Part shown: positions 17,980 to 25,901 of the stretch, piece after piece
Position numbering within the stretch: the first letter of the stretch is position 1
Layout: every line of letters starts with the position of its first letter
Assembly (NCBI RefSeq): GCF_004343195.1
Contig: NZ_SMCR01000003.1
Location: forward strand, 310,001 to 374,000
Direction: 5' to 3'
Length of the DNA stretch: 64,000 nucleotides
Source of the DNA: Biostraticola tofi
Lineage (GTDB): Bacteria; Pseudomonadota; Gammaproteobacteria; Enterobacterales; Enterobacteriaceae
Program-made: the position numbers and the translations under genes
Notes under the pieces: generated by a model
Databases searched by the model: none
What the model saw: the letters and a program-made list of their open reading frames with translations, nothing else
What the model was told of the DNA's origin: nothing

Positions 17980-18291
17980 ATGATAGTACGTACATGGCAT
18001 GGCTGCGTACCGGTAACTAAGGCAGACGGGTTTGCCGAACAGCTCCAGATTACCGGAGTCGATCACGCAAAAGGGATCGTTGGCAATCTTGGCGCCACGG
18101 TGAAGCAGGTAAGTCAGGAAGGTTATGTGCATTTTTTCCTGGCCACTTACTGGCGCGATCTGGAGGCGGTGCAAGCATTTGCTGGTCACGATTACTCAGT
18201 GGCGGTCACTTACCCGGATGATGAACAATTCGAGCTGCTGTCGGATCCCTACGTGTTTCATCATGAAGTCAGCGCTGTTCGATCATTATAA
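17980..18291 (+). CDS. Small antibiotic-biosynthesis-monooxygenase-like (dimeric alpha-beta barrel) protein
   Basis: 103 residues from the ATG at 17980, which has GAGGG four nt upstream; an ATG at 17968 would add four residues. It begins MIVRTWHGCVP and contains GNLGATVKQVSQEGYVHFF and a region VQAFAGHDYSVAVTYPDDEQ, a pattern seen in small single-domain ABM/DUF1330-like proteins that form dimeric barrels. No catalytic residues are established. Monocistronic; the flanking genes give no clue to function. Confidence 0.6.
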   Translation: MIVRTWHGCVPVTKADGFAEQLQITGVDHAKGIVGNLGATVKQVSQEGYVHFFLATYWRDLEAVQAFAGHDYSVAVTYPDDEQFELLSDPYVFHHEVSAVRSL

Positions 18292-18413
18292 TTTCCTGCT
18301 GTTCAATCATTTTAATCTCCTGCTGCTCGTTTTCACATTTTCCACTATCTCCGATCATTTTTCTGCAAGAGAGTTGCTACGATAATGACATCTCCACTTT
18401 ATTGCAGAGGTGA

Positions 18414-18716
18414 ATGCGGGCCATGTCTCTTTACCGGAGTTTATCGCTTGCCATTGCGCTGGGGCTGGGGCTGGGCAGTTCAACCTATGCAGCCTCCACC
18501 TCATCCCTGAGTAATAACCGCATCAAGCAGTTGATCATTCAGCAATCGATAGCAGCCTATAGCGGCAACTGCCCTTGTCCTTACAGCACTGCAGCTAACG
18601 GCAGCCGTTGTGGTAAACGTAGTGCCTGGAGTCGTCCAGGAGGTGAGGAGCCGATTTGTTTCAAGGACGATGTTACGGAAGAAATGATAAAAGAATGGCG
18701 GTCTTCACACCGTTAG
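18414..18716 (+). CDS. Small secreted Cys-rich protein with CPCPY motif
   Basis: 100 residues. Signal peptide MSLYRSLSLAIALGLGLGSSTYA (with AxA-type cleavage near residue 26), so the product is probably periplasmic or secreted. The mature part has four cysteines in SGNCPCPYSTAANGSRCG and EPICF, and ends DDVTEEMIKEW. A CPCPY...CG...SxPGG...C arrangement occurs in small uncharacterised proteins of proteobacteria, including some next to nuclease or phage-like genes. The ATG at 18414 has AGAGGTGA in front; an ATG at 18423 is an alternative. It is convergent with the L,D-transpeptidase gene. Confidence 0.72.
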   Translation: MRAMSLYRSLSLAIALGLGLGSSTYAASTSSLSNNRIKQLIIQQSIAAYSGNCPCPYSTAANGSRCGKRSAWSRPGGEEPICFKDDVTEEMIKEWRSSHR

Positions 18717-18768
18717 ACCATGGTGAGAATGGAATGCTGATTACAACGCTTTGCAGCGGGTAGGGCGT

Positions 18769-18846
18769 CGGAGCCTCGATCAGGCTCCGATGTGAAGCTT
18801 TTACTGTGAAGCCTCAATCAGGCTCCGATATTAAGCTTTTACTGTG
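18769..18846. repeat. 2 x 38-bp tandem repeat with hairpin, 3' end of the L,D-transpeptidase gene
   Basis: Copies at 18771-18808 and 18809-18846 match at most positions (GCCTC-ATCAGGCTCCGAT, AAGCTTTTACTGTG). The second contains the stop codon of the leftward gene; the first contains the same TTACTG triplets beyond it. Copy 1 forms a perfect hairpin CGGAGCCT / AGGCTCCG at 18769-18789, a probable two-way terminator between convergent genes. Confidence 0.85.
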
Positions 18847-20008
18847 GAGCCTGGACTTCCTGCCCATCGCTGCCTGGTACCTGGGAGATGGGCGCCTGAT
18901 TATCAGGGGCCGCAATAGCCTGATCCTGGGTCTGGCCGCTGGTGGCTTCAGGCTCCATCGGCTGGACCTGGGAACCATCAGCCGGAACGCGCACGTCGGT
19001 CGTTACCGGGGTGGCGTCTGTCGCAGGCGCTGAGGGGTCAGCCGCTACCGGCTGCGGCTGGGTATTTTCTGACCCGTTGGCATCCAATGTGGTCACGTTT
19101 ACCGGCATGCCGCTGCGGGTATTCAGTGCCTGGTCTACGCTGGTCTGATTCACTCCGGCCTCGACGATGACTTTGCTCACGTTTACCGGCAGGTTGATCG
19201 GTACGGGTTCGCTGGAGTTGAACTGTTCTTCAGTGGTGGAAAGCGGGTTATGCACTTCAATATAGCGCGAGCCGTCTGGCTCTACGGTGGCTTTCACCGG
19301 CTCATTGATAAACTGTACTCTCGTGCCGACCGGCACGTTGTCGAACAGGTATTTGATATCATCCGCCCGCAAACGCACGCAGCCATGGCTTACGCGAAGG
19401 CCAATGCCAAAGTTGGCGTTAGTGCCGTGAATGGCATACAAGCGGCCGACGTACAATGCATAAAGGCCCATTGGGTTATCAGGACCGGCCGGAAAAACCT
19501 GTTTGAGGGTTTCGCCGCGTGCTGCGTATTCAGCATGCATTGCCTTGGTCGGCGTCCAGGTCGGGCCATCTTTTTTACGCTGTACGGTTGTCACCCAATT
19601 AAGGGGGGTATCCTTACCGAGTTCGCCGATACCGATGGGAAGCACGACCACGGTTTTAGATCCTTTGGGGAAATAGTAAAGGCGCATTTCGGCACTGTTG
19701 ACGATGATACCTTCACGAGGCGTATCAGGCAGAATCAACTGATGAGGAATGGTCAAGCTACTGCCCGGGGTGGGAAGGTAAGGATCGACGCCCGGGTTAG
19801 CTTCCAGCATATTACTCAGACCCATCTGGAACTGGGCAGCAAAATGTTCCAGCGGCAATTTACTGTCGGCCGGAACAGTCACCTGCAGGTTTTGTCCTAC
19901 CAGACGACTGTTAGCCGGGGGCAGAGGATAAACAACGGCAAGGGCTGATTGACTGAACGCAGCAACTGCCAGAATAATCATGTAAAGCGCGCGAATGTTC
20001 ATTTTCAT
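18839..20008 (-). CDS. L,D-transpeptidase (YbiS/ErfK/YcfS family)
   Basis: 389 residues, longer than the ~305-320 of E. coli LdtA-C. Signal peptide [20 protein letters not shown] ending in ALA. Then a LysM-like segment ([20 protein letters not shown]), the YkuD catalytic domain with [21 protein letters not shown] (His, Ser-His-Gly-Cys nucleophile), and a C-terminal extension of about 130 residues rich in Pro, Ala, Gln, Thr and Val. Such enzymes link Braun lipoprotein to peptidoglycan or form 3-3 crosslinks in the periplasm. Which Ldt it is cannot be decided; LdtB (YbiS) is a good candidate because E. coli rlmF and ybiS are in the same region. Confidence 0.92.
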   Translation of the reverse strand: MKMNIRALYMIILAVAAFSQSALAVVYPLPPANSRLVGQNLQVTVPADSKLPLEHFAAQFQMGLSNMLEANPGVDPYLPTPGSSLTIPHQLILPDTPREGIIVNSAEMRLYYFPKGSKTVVVLPIGIGELGKDTPLNWVTTVQRKKDGPTWTPTKAMHAEYAARGETLKQVFPAGPDNPMGLYALYVGRLYAIHGTNANFGIGLRVSHGCVRLRADDIKYLFDNVPVGTRVQFINEPVKATVEPDGSRYIEVHNPLSTTEEQFNSSEPVPINLPVNVSKVIVEAGVNQTSVDQALNTRSGMPVNVTTLDANGSENTQPQPVAADPSAPATDATPVTTDVRVPADGSQVQPMEPEATSGQTQDQAIAAPDNQAPISQVPGSDGQEVQAPQ

Positions 20009-20329
20009 CTTATTCAGGTGTAAACGCCATGAAGGCAGTAATGGGAACCGTTAGCCCAATCAGTGTTGATCGGGTGGGCATTATATGTTCACAACGGGTA
20101 ACTAGGGAAATAATATGTGTAAAGCTTTCCGTGGCTAGTTCAATTCGGCAACATTTACATTTGTTTTCAATTTGGGGGGCATCCAACAATGCATAACTTT
20201 TTTTTGCAACAGCGACCGCCGTATGGGAGCGCCAATGATCAACATTGAGCGGCGTAATGGCTATCCGGTGGATCCAGCTGCAGTAGGGTTTATCTCGGCA
20301 GTGCTGCCCGCGGGCAGAGAACGTAATCC
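20009..20329. other. Divergent intergenic region between L,D-transpeptidase and YedJ genes
   Basis: About 320 bp. It holds the promoters of both genes, none assignable with confidence, and a 32-codon frame at 20235-20333 that overlaps the start of yedJ (see separate entry). Confidence 0.5.
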
Positions 20330-20333
20330 ATGA
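20235..20333 (+). CDS. Possible 32-codon frame coupled to yedJ
   Basis: ATG at 20235 opens a frame starting MINIERRNGYPVDPAAVG and ending with TGA at 20331-20333, which overlaps the yedJ start as ATGA. The overlap is typical of translational coupling, and the peptide reads like protein, but there is no strong ribosome site and no family is recognised. It could be a gene fragment or a chance frame. Confidence 0.25.
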   Translation: MINIERRNGYPVDPAAVGFISAVLPAGRERNP

Positions 20334-21028
20334 ACATACTCGATTGGGAAGAGTCTTTTCAACACTACTTTCAGCACCAGATCGGTAACGAGGATAAAGC
20401 CCATGATCTCTCCCATTTCATCCGTGTGTGGCAGACTGCACGCCGTATCATGCAGGCGTCCGGCGCTGATGAGCTTATCGTTTTAACCGCCTGCTATTTC
20501 CACGATGTGGTCAGTCTTGCCAAAAACCATCCTGAACGGCATCGGTCGTCGCTGCTGGCGGCCAATAAAACCATTCAAATTCTACAGGAGAATTTTCCGA
20601 CATTTCCGCTGCAGTCAATTCCCAAGGTCGCTCATGCGATAGAAGCTCACAGCTATAGCGCCTCGGTTACTCCGCTTACGCTCGAAGCTAAAATAGTGCA
20701 GGATGCCGACCGGCTTGAATCTTTAGGCGCCATAGGGCTGGCACGCGTTTTCCATATATCGGGACAATTGGGCCGCAGCCTGTTCCATCCAGATGATCCT
20801 TTGGCCTTGGATCGCTCGCTGGATGATGGCCAGTACGCCTTTGATCATTTCCAAACCAAATTATTAACCTTGCCGGACACCATGCAGACCGAGCGTGGGC
20901 GCGAGATGGCGCGGTCCAGCTGTAATTATATGATTGATTTCATGGCCAAGCTTTGTGCCGAACTGAGGGGGGATCACGAGCAATTCGATTATGCTGCGTT
21001 GGACAACATCGGCATTGGCAAGCGTTAA
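20330..21028 (+). CDS. yedJ: HD-domain phosphohydrolase YedJ
   Basis: 232 residues; E. coli YedJ is 231. HD metal site: AHDLSHFIRVW (first His-Asp), LTACYFHDVVSLAKNHPE (central HD), and IVQDADRLESLGAIGLARVF (the distal Asp). Also HFQTKLLTLPDTMQTERG and MIDFMAKLCAEL. HD proteins hydrolyse phosphate esters, often nucleotides; the YedJ substrate is not known. No signal peptide, so cytoplasmic. Monocistronic apart from the small overlapping upstream frame. Confidence 0.94.
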   Translation: MNILDWEESFQHYFQHQIGNEDKAHDLSHFIRVWQTARRIMQASGADELIVLTACYFHDVVSLAKNHPERHRSSLLAANKTIQILQENFPTFPLQSIPKVAHAIEAHSYSASVTPLTLEAKIVQDADRLESLGAIGLARVFHISGQLGRSLFHPDDPLALDRSLDDGQYAFDHFQTKLLTLPDTMQTERGREMARSSCNYMIDFMAKLCAELRGDHEQFDYAALDNIGIGKR

Positions 21029-21078
21029 CCCGTAACGCCAGTCCGCCATAGCATGCGCTATCGTGATGAATCTGCCTC

Positions 21079-21447
21079 TTAATGAGCAGGAGGCAGTTCG
21101 GGTTTCATCAAGGTCAAATGCGCGGGTAGTACGCCCAGGAATGTGATTCTTACTGTGCTGCCAGTGAGACTGTCATACGCGATGTTGCCACGGTTATCGA
21201 CGGTATTTTCCCACCGCTGGCCATCCAGGCTCCTGGTCAAAGCGAATCCCGCTGGGGGGAGTATCGGTTTATTTAAATAGCTGTCGGGAGGTAGACGGGA
21301 GCCGACACAAAGATATTCCACGGTTGCGCAAAGATATTCCCTCGTCTGTGGATGGGCGCAATAAACCACCATCCATCCTGAACGTATCGCGGTTCCTTCA
21401 TCATCCAAAATTGCCGTTGCAAATTCAGTTGAATAATTTTTGATCAT
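21079..21447 (-). CDS. Tail-fibre-assembly-like hypothetical protein
   Basis: 122 residues from the ATG at 21445-21447. The C-terminal half, with a single tryptophan in GQRWENTVDNRGNIAYDSLTG and the ending VLPAHLTLMKPELPP, follows the pattern of phage tail-fibre assembly chaperones (W-x-x-V-x-D-x-R-G-x-x-A-Y-x-x-x-T-G followed by L-T-x-x-x-P). The N-terminal half (MIKNYSTEFATAILDDEG) is not diagnostic. No other phage gene is seen nearby, so this would be a stray gene. An alternative is an unrelated hypothetical protein. Confidence 0.45.
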   Translation of the reverse strand: MIKNYSTEFATAILDDEGTAIRSGWMVVYCAHPQTREYLCATVEYLCVGSRLPPDSYLNKPILPPAGFALTRSLDGQRWENTVDNRGNIAYDSLTGSTVRITFLGVLPAHLTLMKPELPPAH

Positions 21448-22056
21448 TAAGCCGCCTGTGAAGATACACTGCTGCGTCATGCCAAATGCCGATGACCCTA
21501 CATACTACACTATCATTCATTAATGGTGGTTAAGTATCATTAGAAACTTAGTATTTGTCATCAAATAATTAATGGCATAATTATTAAGTTTTGTGTGTCA
21601 ACCCTGCCAAAACCCCCGTCATGGCGGCTTGCCGCGGCGCTGCTACCGGGCAACACGCCATGCATCATGCGCTGAGTAAATGAGAGGGTTATGCATTTTA
21701 AGAGCATAATCTACGCTTTCCAGGCATAAATTCCCATTAGCGTGCATACCTGGCGCCAAGTAACTTAAAGTGCTGTTTTATCGTTATTTATTTGTTTTTG
21801 TGGGCTGGTGGAGACGTATGATCAGTGATTAATGAAATTTATAAATAACCGGTTTGACGGCCAGACGCCAGCATCCTACGCTTAACCAAATGGGTCTACA
21901 CCGCTTTTGCGAACCGTCAGGCGAGCGCTTTTGCGGGCCGTCTCTCACGCTTGCTAAGCGGCAACCGCAGCAACCGAAGGTAAATATTCGCTCATCACAA
22001 GCGGCAGGGCGTTACAACTCTGTATGGAATTTTTATGACATTGAAACAGGTGATTT
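21448..22056. other. 600-bp region without a supported gene
   Basis: AT-rich around 21500-21600 and 21770-21850. A frame at 21854-22060 has direct-repeat-like Arg/Gln-rich content and no known match. The last 22 bp are a duplicated copy of the yodC start (see 22035-22078). Confidence 0.5.
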
Positions 22057-22078
22057 ATGACATTCGAAACTGGTGATA
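22035..22078. repeat. 22-bp duplication covering the yodC start
   Basis: ATGACATT-GAAACAGGTGATTT (22035-22056) is followed directly by ATGACATTCGAAACTGGTGATA (22057-22078), which is the start of yodC. The first copy opens a 13-codon frame ending in TGA at 22074-22076, inside yodC in another frame. Confidence 0.75.
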
Positions 22079-22239
22079 TAGTTCAGCCCCTTAAAGGCGG
22101 GCCGGCAATGACGGTCGTCAAGGTGGAAAATGGCGTGGTTTATTGCGGTATGATGGACTCAGGCATTGAAAATGCCAAGCCTTTTAAACCTGAGGAGTTG
22201 AGTCTGTATAAAGAAGAGGGCGATTTTGGCGTATGCTGA
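22057..22239 (+). CDS. yodC: YodC-like DUF2158 protein
   Basis: 60 residues, the family length. It begins MTFETGDIVQPLKGGPAMTV, with the family hallmark of a short beta strand, then KGGPxM and a Val/Tyr/Cys segment VVYCGMM, and ends in PEELSLYKEE. DUF2158 proteins such as E. coli YodC are small, soluble and of unknown function. The start is the second copy of a 22-bp duplication. The ATG of a 23-codon membrane-peptide frame overlaps its 3' end, so the two may be translationally coupled. Confidence 0.85.
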   Translation: MTFETGDIVQPLKGGPAMTVVKVENGVVYCGMMDSGIENAKPFKPEELSLYKEEGDFGVC

Positions 22240-22304
22240 CTCTGCTTGGCGCGCTGTGGCGTCTAATGTTGCTTGGTTACGTTATAGGCTCATATTCTTA
22301 TTAA
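22233..22304 (+). CDS. Possible 23-residue hydrophobic peptide overlapping yodC
   Basis: ATG at 22233 lies inside the last codons of yodC (ATGCTGA overlap) and opens a frame MLTLLGALWRLMLLGYVIGS plus three residues, ending TAA at 22302-22304. The peptide is almost entirely hydrophobic and could be a single membrane segment. Coupling to yodC would explain the lack of its own ribosome site. No family is known to me; a chance frame is possible. Confidence 0.35.
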   Translation: MLTLLGALWRLMLLGYVIGSYSY

Positions 22305-22354
22305 CCTGAACCTGAACCTGAACCTGAACCTGAACCTGAACCTGAACCTGAACC
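22303..22354. repeat. Hexanucleotide repeat AACCTG x 8
   Basis: Eight perfect tandem AACCTG units at 22303-22350, followed by a partial AACC. Non-coding in all likelihood; it starts exactly at the stop of the 23-codon frame. Perfect microsatellites of this length are prone to slippage. Confidence 0.95.
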
Positions 22355-22454
22355 CCATGACGGTTGCAAGCTTAATGATTTTGCCCTAACGTAATAGGGG
22401 TTTTGCCATGAGGGCTGGGCCAGCCGTTATCCCTATATTGCTAAAAGTATTTAC

Positions 22455-22595
22455 GTGAAAAAACGCCGTCCGAGTCATCGCTTTAGAGAGTACCAGGAAA
22501 CGCTGAATGACGCCCAGTTTGCGATTGCGGTATTGATCATCGCCTCAGTAACGCTTATCAGCTTTATTATCGTAGTGACACTCTGGATTATCTGA
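22455..22595 (+). CDS. Small single-pass membrane protein
   Basis: 46 residues from GTG at 22455: a basic, hydrophilic N-terminus (MKKRRPSHRFREYQETLNDA) and a hydrophobic helix (AIAVLIIASVTLISFIIVVT), then the stop. The positive-inside rule puts the N-terminus in the cytoplasm. There is no good ribosome site. It ends 25 bp before the next small membrane frame, so the two may form a unit. No family recognised. Confidence 0.5.
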   Translation: MKKRRPSHRFREYQETLNDAQFAIAVLIIASVTLISFIIVVTLWII

Positions 22596-22620
22596 TTTTC
22601 AGACGGGAGAAGGAGTAGAC

Positions 22621-22782
22621 ATGGAAATGGACAAGCTTGACGACACCAGGCTGCTCGCTATCATCGGACTGCTGGTTTCGGTGTTGATAGCGGTATTGGT
22701 ATTATTTGGCATTGCCTGGTTGAATGACATCAAGCACAGCGATCCCGTTGATGTGCAATCCTGCTATCGAAAAAACCTCTGA
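22621..22782 (+). CDS. Small single-pass membrane protein
   Basis: 53 residues from ATG at 22621, preceded by a strong GGGAGAAGGAG site at 22604-22614. Acidic start MEMDKLDDTR, hydrophobic helix LLAIIGLLVSVLIAVLVLFG, then a short polar tail with one Cys (DVQSCYRKNL). The ribosome site and the charge pattern make it a likely real gene. Function unknown. Confidence 0.6.
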   Translation: MEMDKLDDTRLLAIIGLLVSVLIAVLVLFGIAWLNDIKHSDPVDVQSCYRKNL

Positions 22783-22928
22783 ACTCAATGTTATCCGCCC
22801 GGTGTAGCATGCTGATAGCTCTGGTTTTCAATGCTAGACTGATGCCTGTTAAACATGGCCAGGCAGGCAAAGGTACCGCGCCAAAGCCTGTCATGCAGGT
22901 TTTCGAGGCGATACCGGATAACTAGAAA

Positions 22929-24119
22929 TCACGCTGGCAGCGCTTGCTGGTGTGGTGGAACGTCCTGCAGCAAGCCTTTCAGCCTGATTTGCTGGCTCCT
23001 TATTTCCAGCAATAAGGGTTCAAACAATGAACGGCACCCATTGACGTCCGGCAGCCCCATTAGCCCGAATGGCAGATGCTTGTCACCACTCCAGCTGCGA
23101 AAATCGGCTACCGGATAGAGACAGATACCTTCTACGGTTACATCAGCCTGCATCGCCAGTACGGTTTGCTCAAACACGTAGCGTAGCCAGGGCACTCGAA
23201 AATCGTGTTCGGCACCGGTTTCAGCAATCAGCAGCGGGCGCCGATAGCGCAGATAAACTTCCTTCAGCATCGTGTTCAGCGGCCGATAATGGCTGTCGCT
23301 CATGTCTATCGGATCTCCTTGATGGAACCACTGATTGCCAGGGCGATAGTTGACGCCAATGATGTCCAGATAGCTTGGGTTGCCGCCGAGCTCGGGGTGA
23401 AGCTGCCCGATCAGCATGTCCCATACTTCAAACTGCGCCAGGCGGAGCAGCTCAGCCTCTTCCTCCCGTTCGGGTTTTCCCTGGGGCGCATTGATATGAA
23501 CAATCGGTTCTGGCTGAACAAAACGCGCGCCGGGGTCAACCGCACGTATCGCTTCAATCGCCGCTATACTGGCCTTGACCAGCTGAAATTTGAGTCTCTT
23601 GCTCTTTTGAGAGGCCATCGGTTGGATATGCGCCATATCGCCTCCGGCCCAAGACCAGAAAGAGATGGCGTTTATCGGTGTGTAAAATGGGCAAGCAATA
23701 CCTTCTTCTTTGACCTTGGTCGCCACCGCCGCCGCGAAACGAGCGAAGTTATCTACAAATTCGGGCTGCCAGATATCGTAGTGTTCAGGCCAGCCGAAGT
23801 GACACAGATCCCAGATAACCTGGGTTTTACTGAGCTGGGCGGCGTGCAGCATCGGTAGAAAACTGGACCAGTCATACCTGCCCGGCACGGCTTCAATCAA
23901 GTGCCAGCGCAAACCATCACGCACGGTGGTGATGCTGTGCTCTGCCAGCAGTTGATAATCTTTGGCGGCCAGCATTTCATGACCGCTGGAATTGATGAGA
24001 TCCAACCGTCGTCCATCGCCGCGTATCTCGGTTGAACAGGCGAAACCGCCCTGAAAGAAGCTGGAGAACAGTTCTGGGTAATGCATGGCTGAAAATTGAT
24101 GATTAATTTGATCTTGCAT
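22929..24119 (-). CDS. Glycoside hydrolase clan GH-A (beta-glucosidase-like) protein
   Basis: 396 residues, cytoplasmic (no signal peptide). Barrel-type features: GGFACSTEIRGDGRRLDLI at the start, TVRDGLRWHLIEAVPGRYDW, VIWDLCHFGWPEHYDIW (strand 3), YTPINAISFWSWAGGD (GH1-like TPxN segment, where GH1 has TxNEP), and LLIAETGAEHDFRVPWLRY (Glu-Thr-Gly of the nucleophile region). The acid/base position reads NAI rather than NEP, so catalysis is uncertain. It resembles putative beta-glucosidases next to glycosyltransferase or capsule genes in other bacteria. Start at 24117-24119; M at 24086 is an alternative. Confidence 0.75.
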   Translation of the reverse strand: MQDQINHQFSAMHYPELFSSFFQGGFACSTEIRGDGRRLDLINSSGHEMLAAKDYQLLAEHSITTVRDGLRWHLIEAVPGRYDWSSFLPMLHAAQLSKTQVIWDLCHFGWPEHYDIWQPEFVDNFARFAAAVATKVKEEGIACPFYTPINAISFWSWAGGDMAHIQPMASQKSKRLKFQLVKASIAAIEAIRAVDPGARFVQPEPIVHINAPQGKPEREEEAELLRLAQFEVWDMLIGQLHPELGGNPSYLDIIGVNYRPGNQWFHQGDPIDMSDSHYRPLNTMLKEVYLRYRRPLLIAETGAEHDFRVPWLRYVFEQTVLAMQADVTVEGICLYPVADFRSWSGDKHLPFGLMGLPDVNGCRSLFEPLLLEIRSQQIRLKGLLQDVPPHQQALPA

Positions 24120-24461
24120 CAGGCTGCCCCTTTTCTACGACAGTCTTTGCCTGCCAGGGTGAGTCAAACTACGCTTATCTATAGATAGACAAGCCAGTCA
24201 GAAGATGGATAGTGAGTGTGGGCCTATTACGCCCTTATCTGAGTAGGCTGATAAATGTGACTCTGAATTTTTTGAACCACCACCAGCAAAATGGTTCAGT
24301 TCTGCAGACGAGTTATTTTCACTTACGTGAGATGAAGCAGATTGGGGTCAGCCGACATAGCTGCCATAAAAGCGTAAAAACCGTGCTGATAACAGCTGCA
24401 TCCCATAAACCGCAGAGACAGTGAGATAATATGCTGAATGATTTTTTGTTGAGAGCGCACA

Positions 24462-25901
24462 ATGCGTCCTGTTAATAGCCGAATTGGCCAGGAAATATCT
24501 CGTCTTACCCAGCACCATCCGGAATTGTCCGGAATTTATACCTTATCCGATGGACTTGATGCCTTTGCCGCCCGGATGAAGCTTGCCGATCTGGCTGAAC
24601 AGACGTTGGACCTACAGTACTATATATGGAACAAAGACATGTCCGGCATGCTGATGTACAGCGTTATCCAGCGCGCCGCCGATCGTGGGGTAAAGGTCAG
24701 GTTGTTGCTTGATGATAATAACACCCGTGGCCTGGATAATATTCTGCTTGCCCTGGACCGGCATCCCAATATTGAGGTGCGGCTGTTTAATGCGTTTAAA
24801 ACACGAAAGATACGCGCCCTATCTTATCTTACTGATTTTTCAAGATTAAATCGTCGAATGCACAACAAAGGTTTCACTGCTGATAATCAGGCAACCATTA
24901 TTGGCGGTCGTAATATCGGCGATGAGTATTTCAGCGCCGGCGGCGAACAATTGTTTTCTGACCTGGATGTTCTGGCGATAGGCCCGGTGGTAAGCCAGGT
25001 CAGCGAGGATTTTGAACGCTACTGGAATTGCCCATCGGTTAATCTGTTGACCGAGGTTATCCGACCCAGACCCTGGCGAGGCAGAAAAAACACTATCAGC
25101 AGCATGATGGGGCAGGTAAGTCTGAATCCCCACGCCGAACGTTATGTAAAACGATTGGAGCAAGCGGACTTTTTCGTTCAGCTGGCCGGCGGCAAGCTGC
25201 CGTTGATCTGGGCCAAAACCCATCTGATAAGTGATGATCCCGCCAAGGCGCGTGGCGAAGCGCCCGATAATGGTCTTATCACCAGCCATATTATCAGCGC
25301 CATTAATGAACCGATGCACCAGCTGGATATCATATCTCCCTACTTTGTTCCCACCCGTGCCGGGGTCGAGCAATTGATAGCGCTGGCTGAGAAAGGAGTG
25401 GATATCGCCATACTGACCAATTCTCTGAAAGCCAACGACGTAGCCATTGTGCATGCCGGCTATGCTAAGTGGCGTCGTCGGTTATTACAGCACGGCATCA
25501 AGCTATATGAGCTTAAAAGAGATACCAGCGACGGCAGGCAGCCTCGCGACCGCGGTCTTACCGGTAAGTCAGGTTCAAGCCTGCACGCCAAAACGTTCAG
25601 TGTCGATTGCCGGGAAGTTTTTGTCGGCTCCTTCAATTTCGATCCCCGGTCTGCCATGCTAAACACTGAAATGGGATTCGTAATCGCCAGTGAGTCGCTT
25701 TCTGACACTATACATCAGATATTCATCGGCACTCTTAACGAAAAAGCCTATCAGGTCTGTCTTGATGAAAAAGGCAAAATGTATTGGCGAGAATATGCAG
25801 AAGGGCGGGAGCGGATTCATCAGAGCGAACCCGGAACGCTTATTTACGAAAGACTGTTTATCCGTGCGCTCTACCATCTGCCAATAGAGTGGCTATTATA
25901 A
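24462..25901 (+). CDS. clsC: Cardiolipin synthase ClsC (phospholipase D family)
   Basis: 479 residues; E. coli ClsC (YmdC) is 473. Two HKD motifs are present: MHNKGFTADNQATIIGGRNI near residue 133 and LHAKTFSVDCREVFVGSFNF near residue 378. Also TLDLQYYIWNKDMSGMLM and PYFVPTRAGVEQLIALAEKG. ClsC makes cardiolipin from phosphatidylethanolamine and phosphatidylglycerol; in E. coli it works with YmdB. Here ymdB is not adjacent. It sits upstream of opgGH, as in E. coli, but without opgC between. Confidence 0.95.
   Translation: MRPVNSRIGQEISRLTQHHPELSGIYTLSDGLDAFAARMKLADLAEQTLDLQYYIWNKDMSGMLMYSVIQRAADRGVKVRLLLDDNNTRGLDNILLALDRHPNIEVRLFNAFKTRKIRALSYLTDFSRLNRRMHNKGFTADNQATIIGGRNIGDEYFSAGGEQLFSDLDVLAIGPVVSQVSEDFERYWNCPSVNLLTEVIRPRPWRGRKNTISSMMGQVSLNPHAERYVKRLEQADFFVQLAGGKLPLIWAKTHLISDDPAKARGEAPDNGLITSHIISAINEPMHQLDIISPYFVPTRAGVEQLIALAEKGVDIAILTNSLKANDVAIVHAGYAKWRRRLLQHGIKLYELKRDTSDGRQPRDRGLTGKSGSSLHAKTFSVDCREVFVGSFNFDPRSAMLNTEMGFVIASESLSDTIHQIFIGTLNEKAYQVCLDEKGKMYWREYAEGRERIHQSEPGTLIYERLFIRALYHLPIEWLL

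Noticed and set aside
19250-19948. 232-codon frame opposite the L,D-transpeptidase
   Set aside because: Antisense to a gene with signal peptide and intact catalytic motif.
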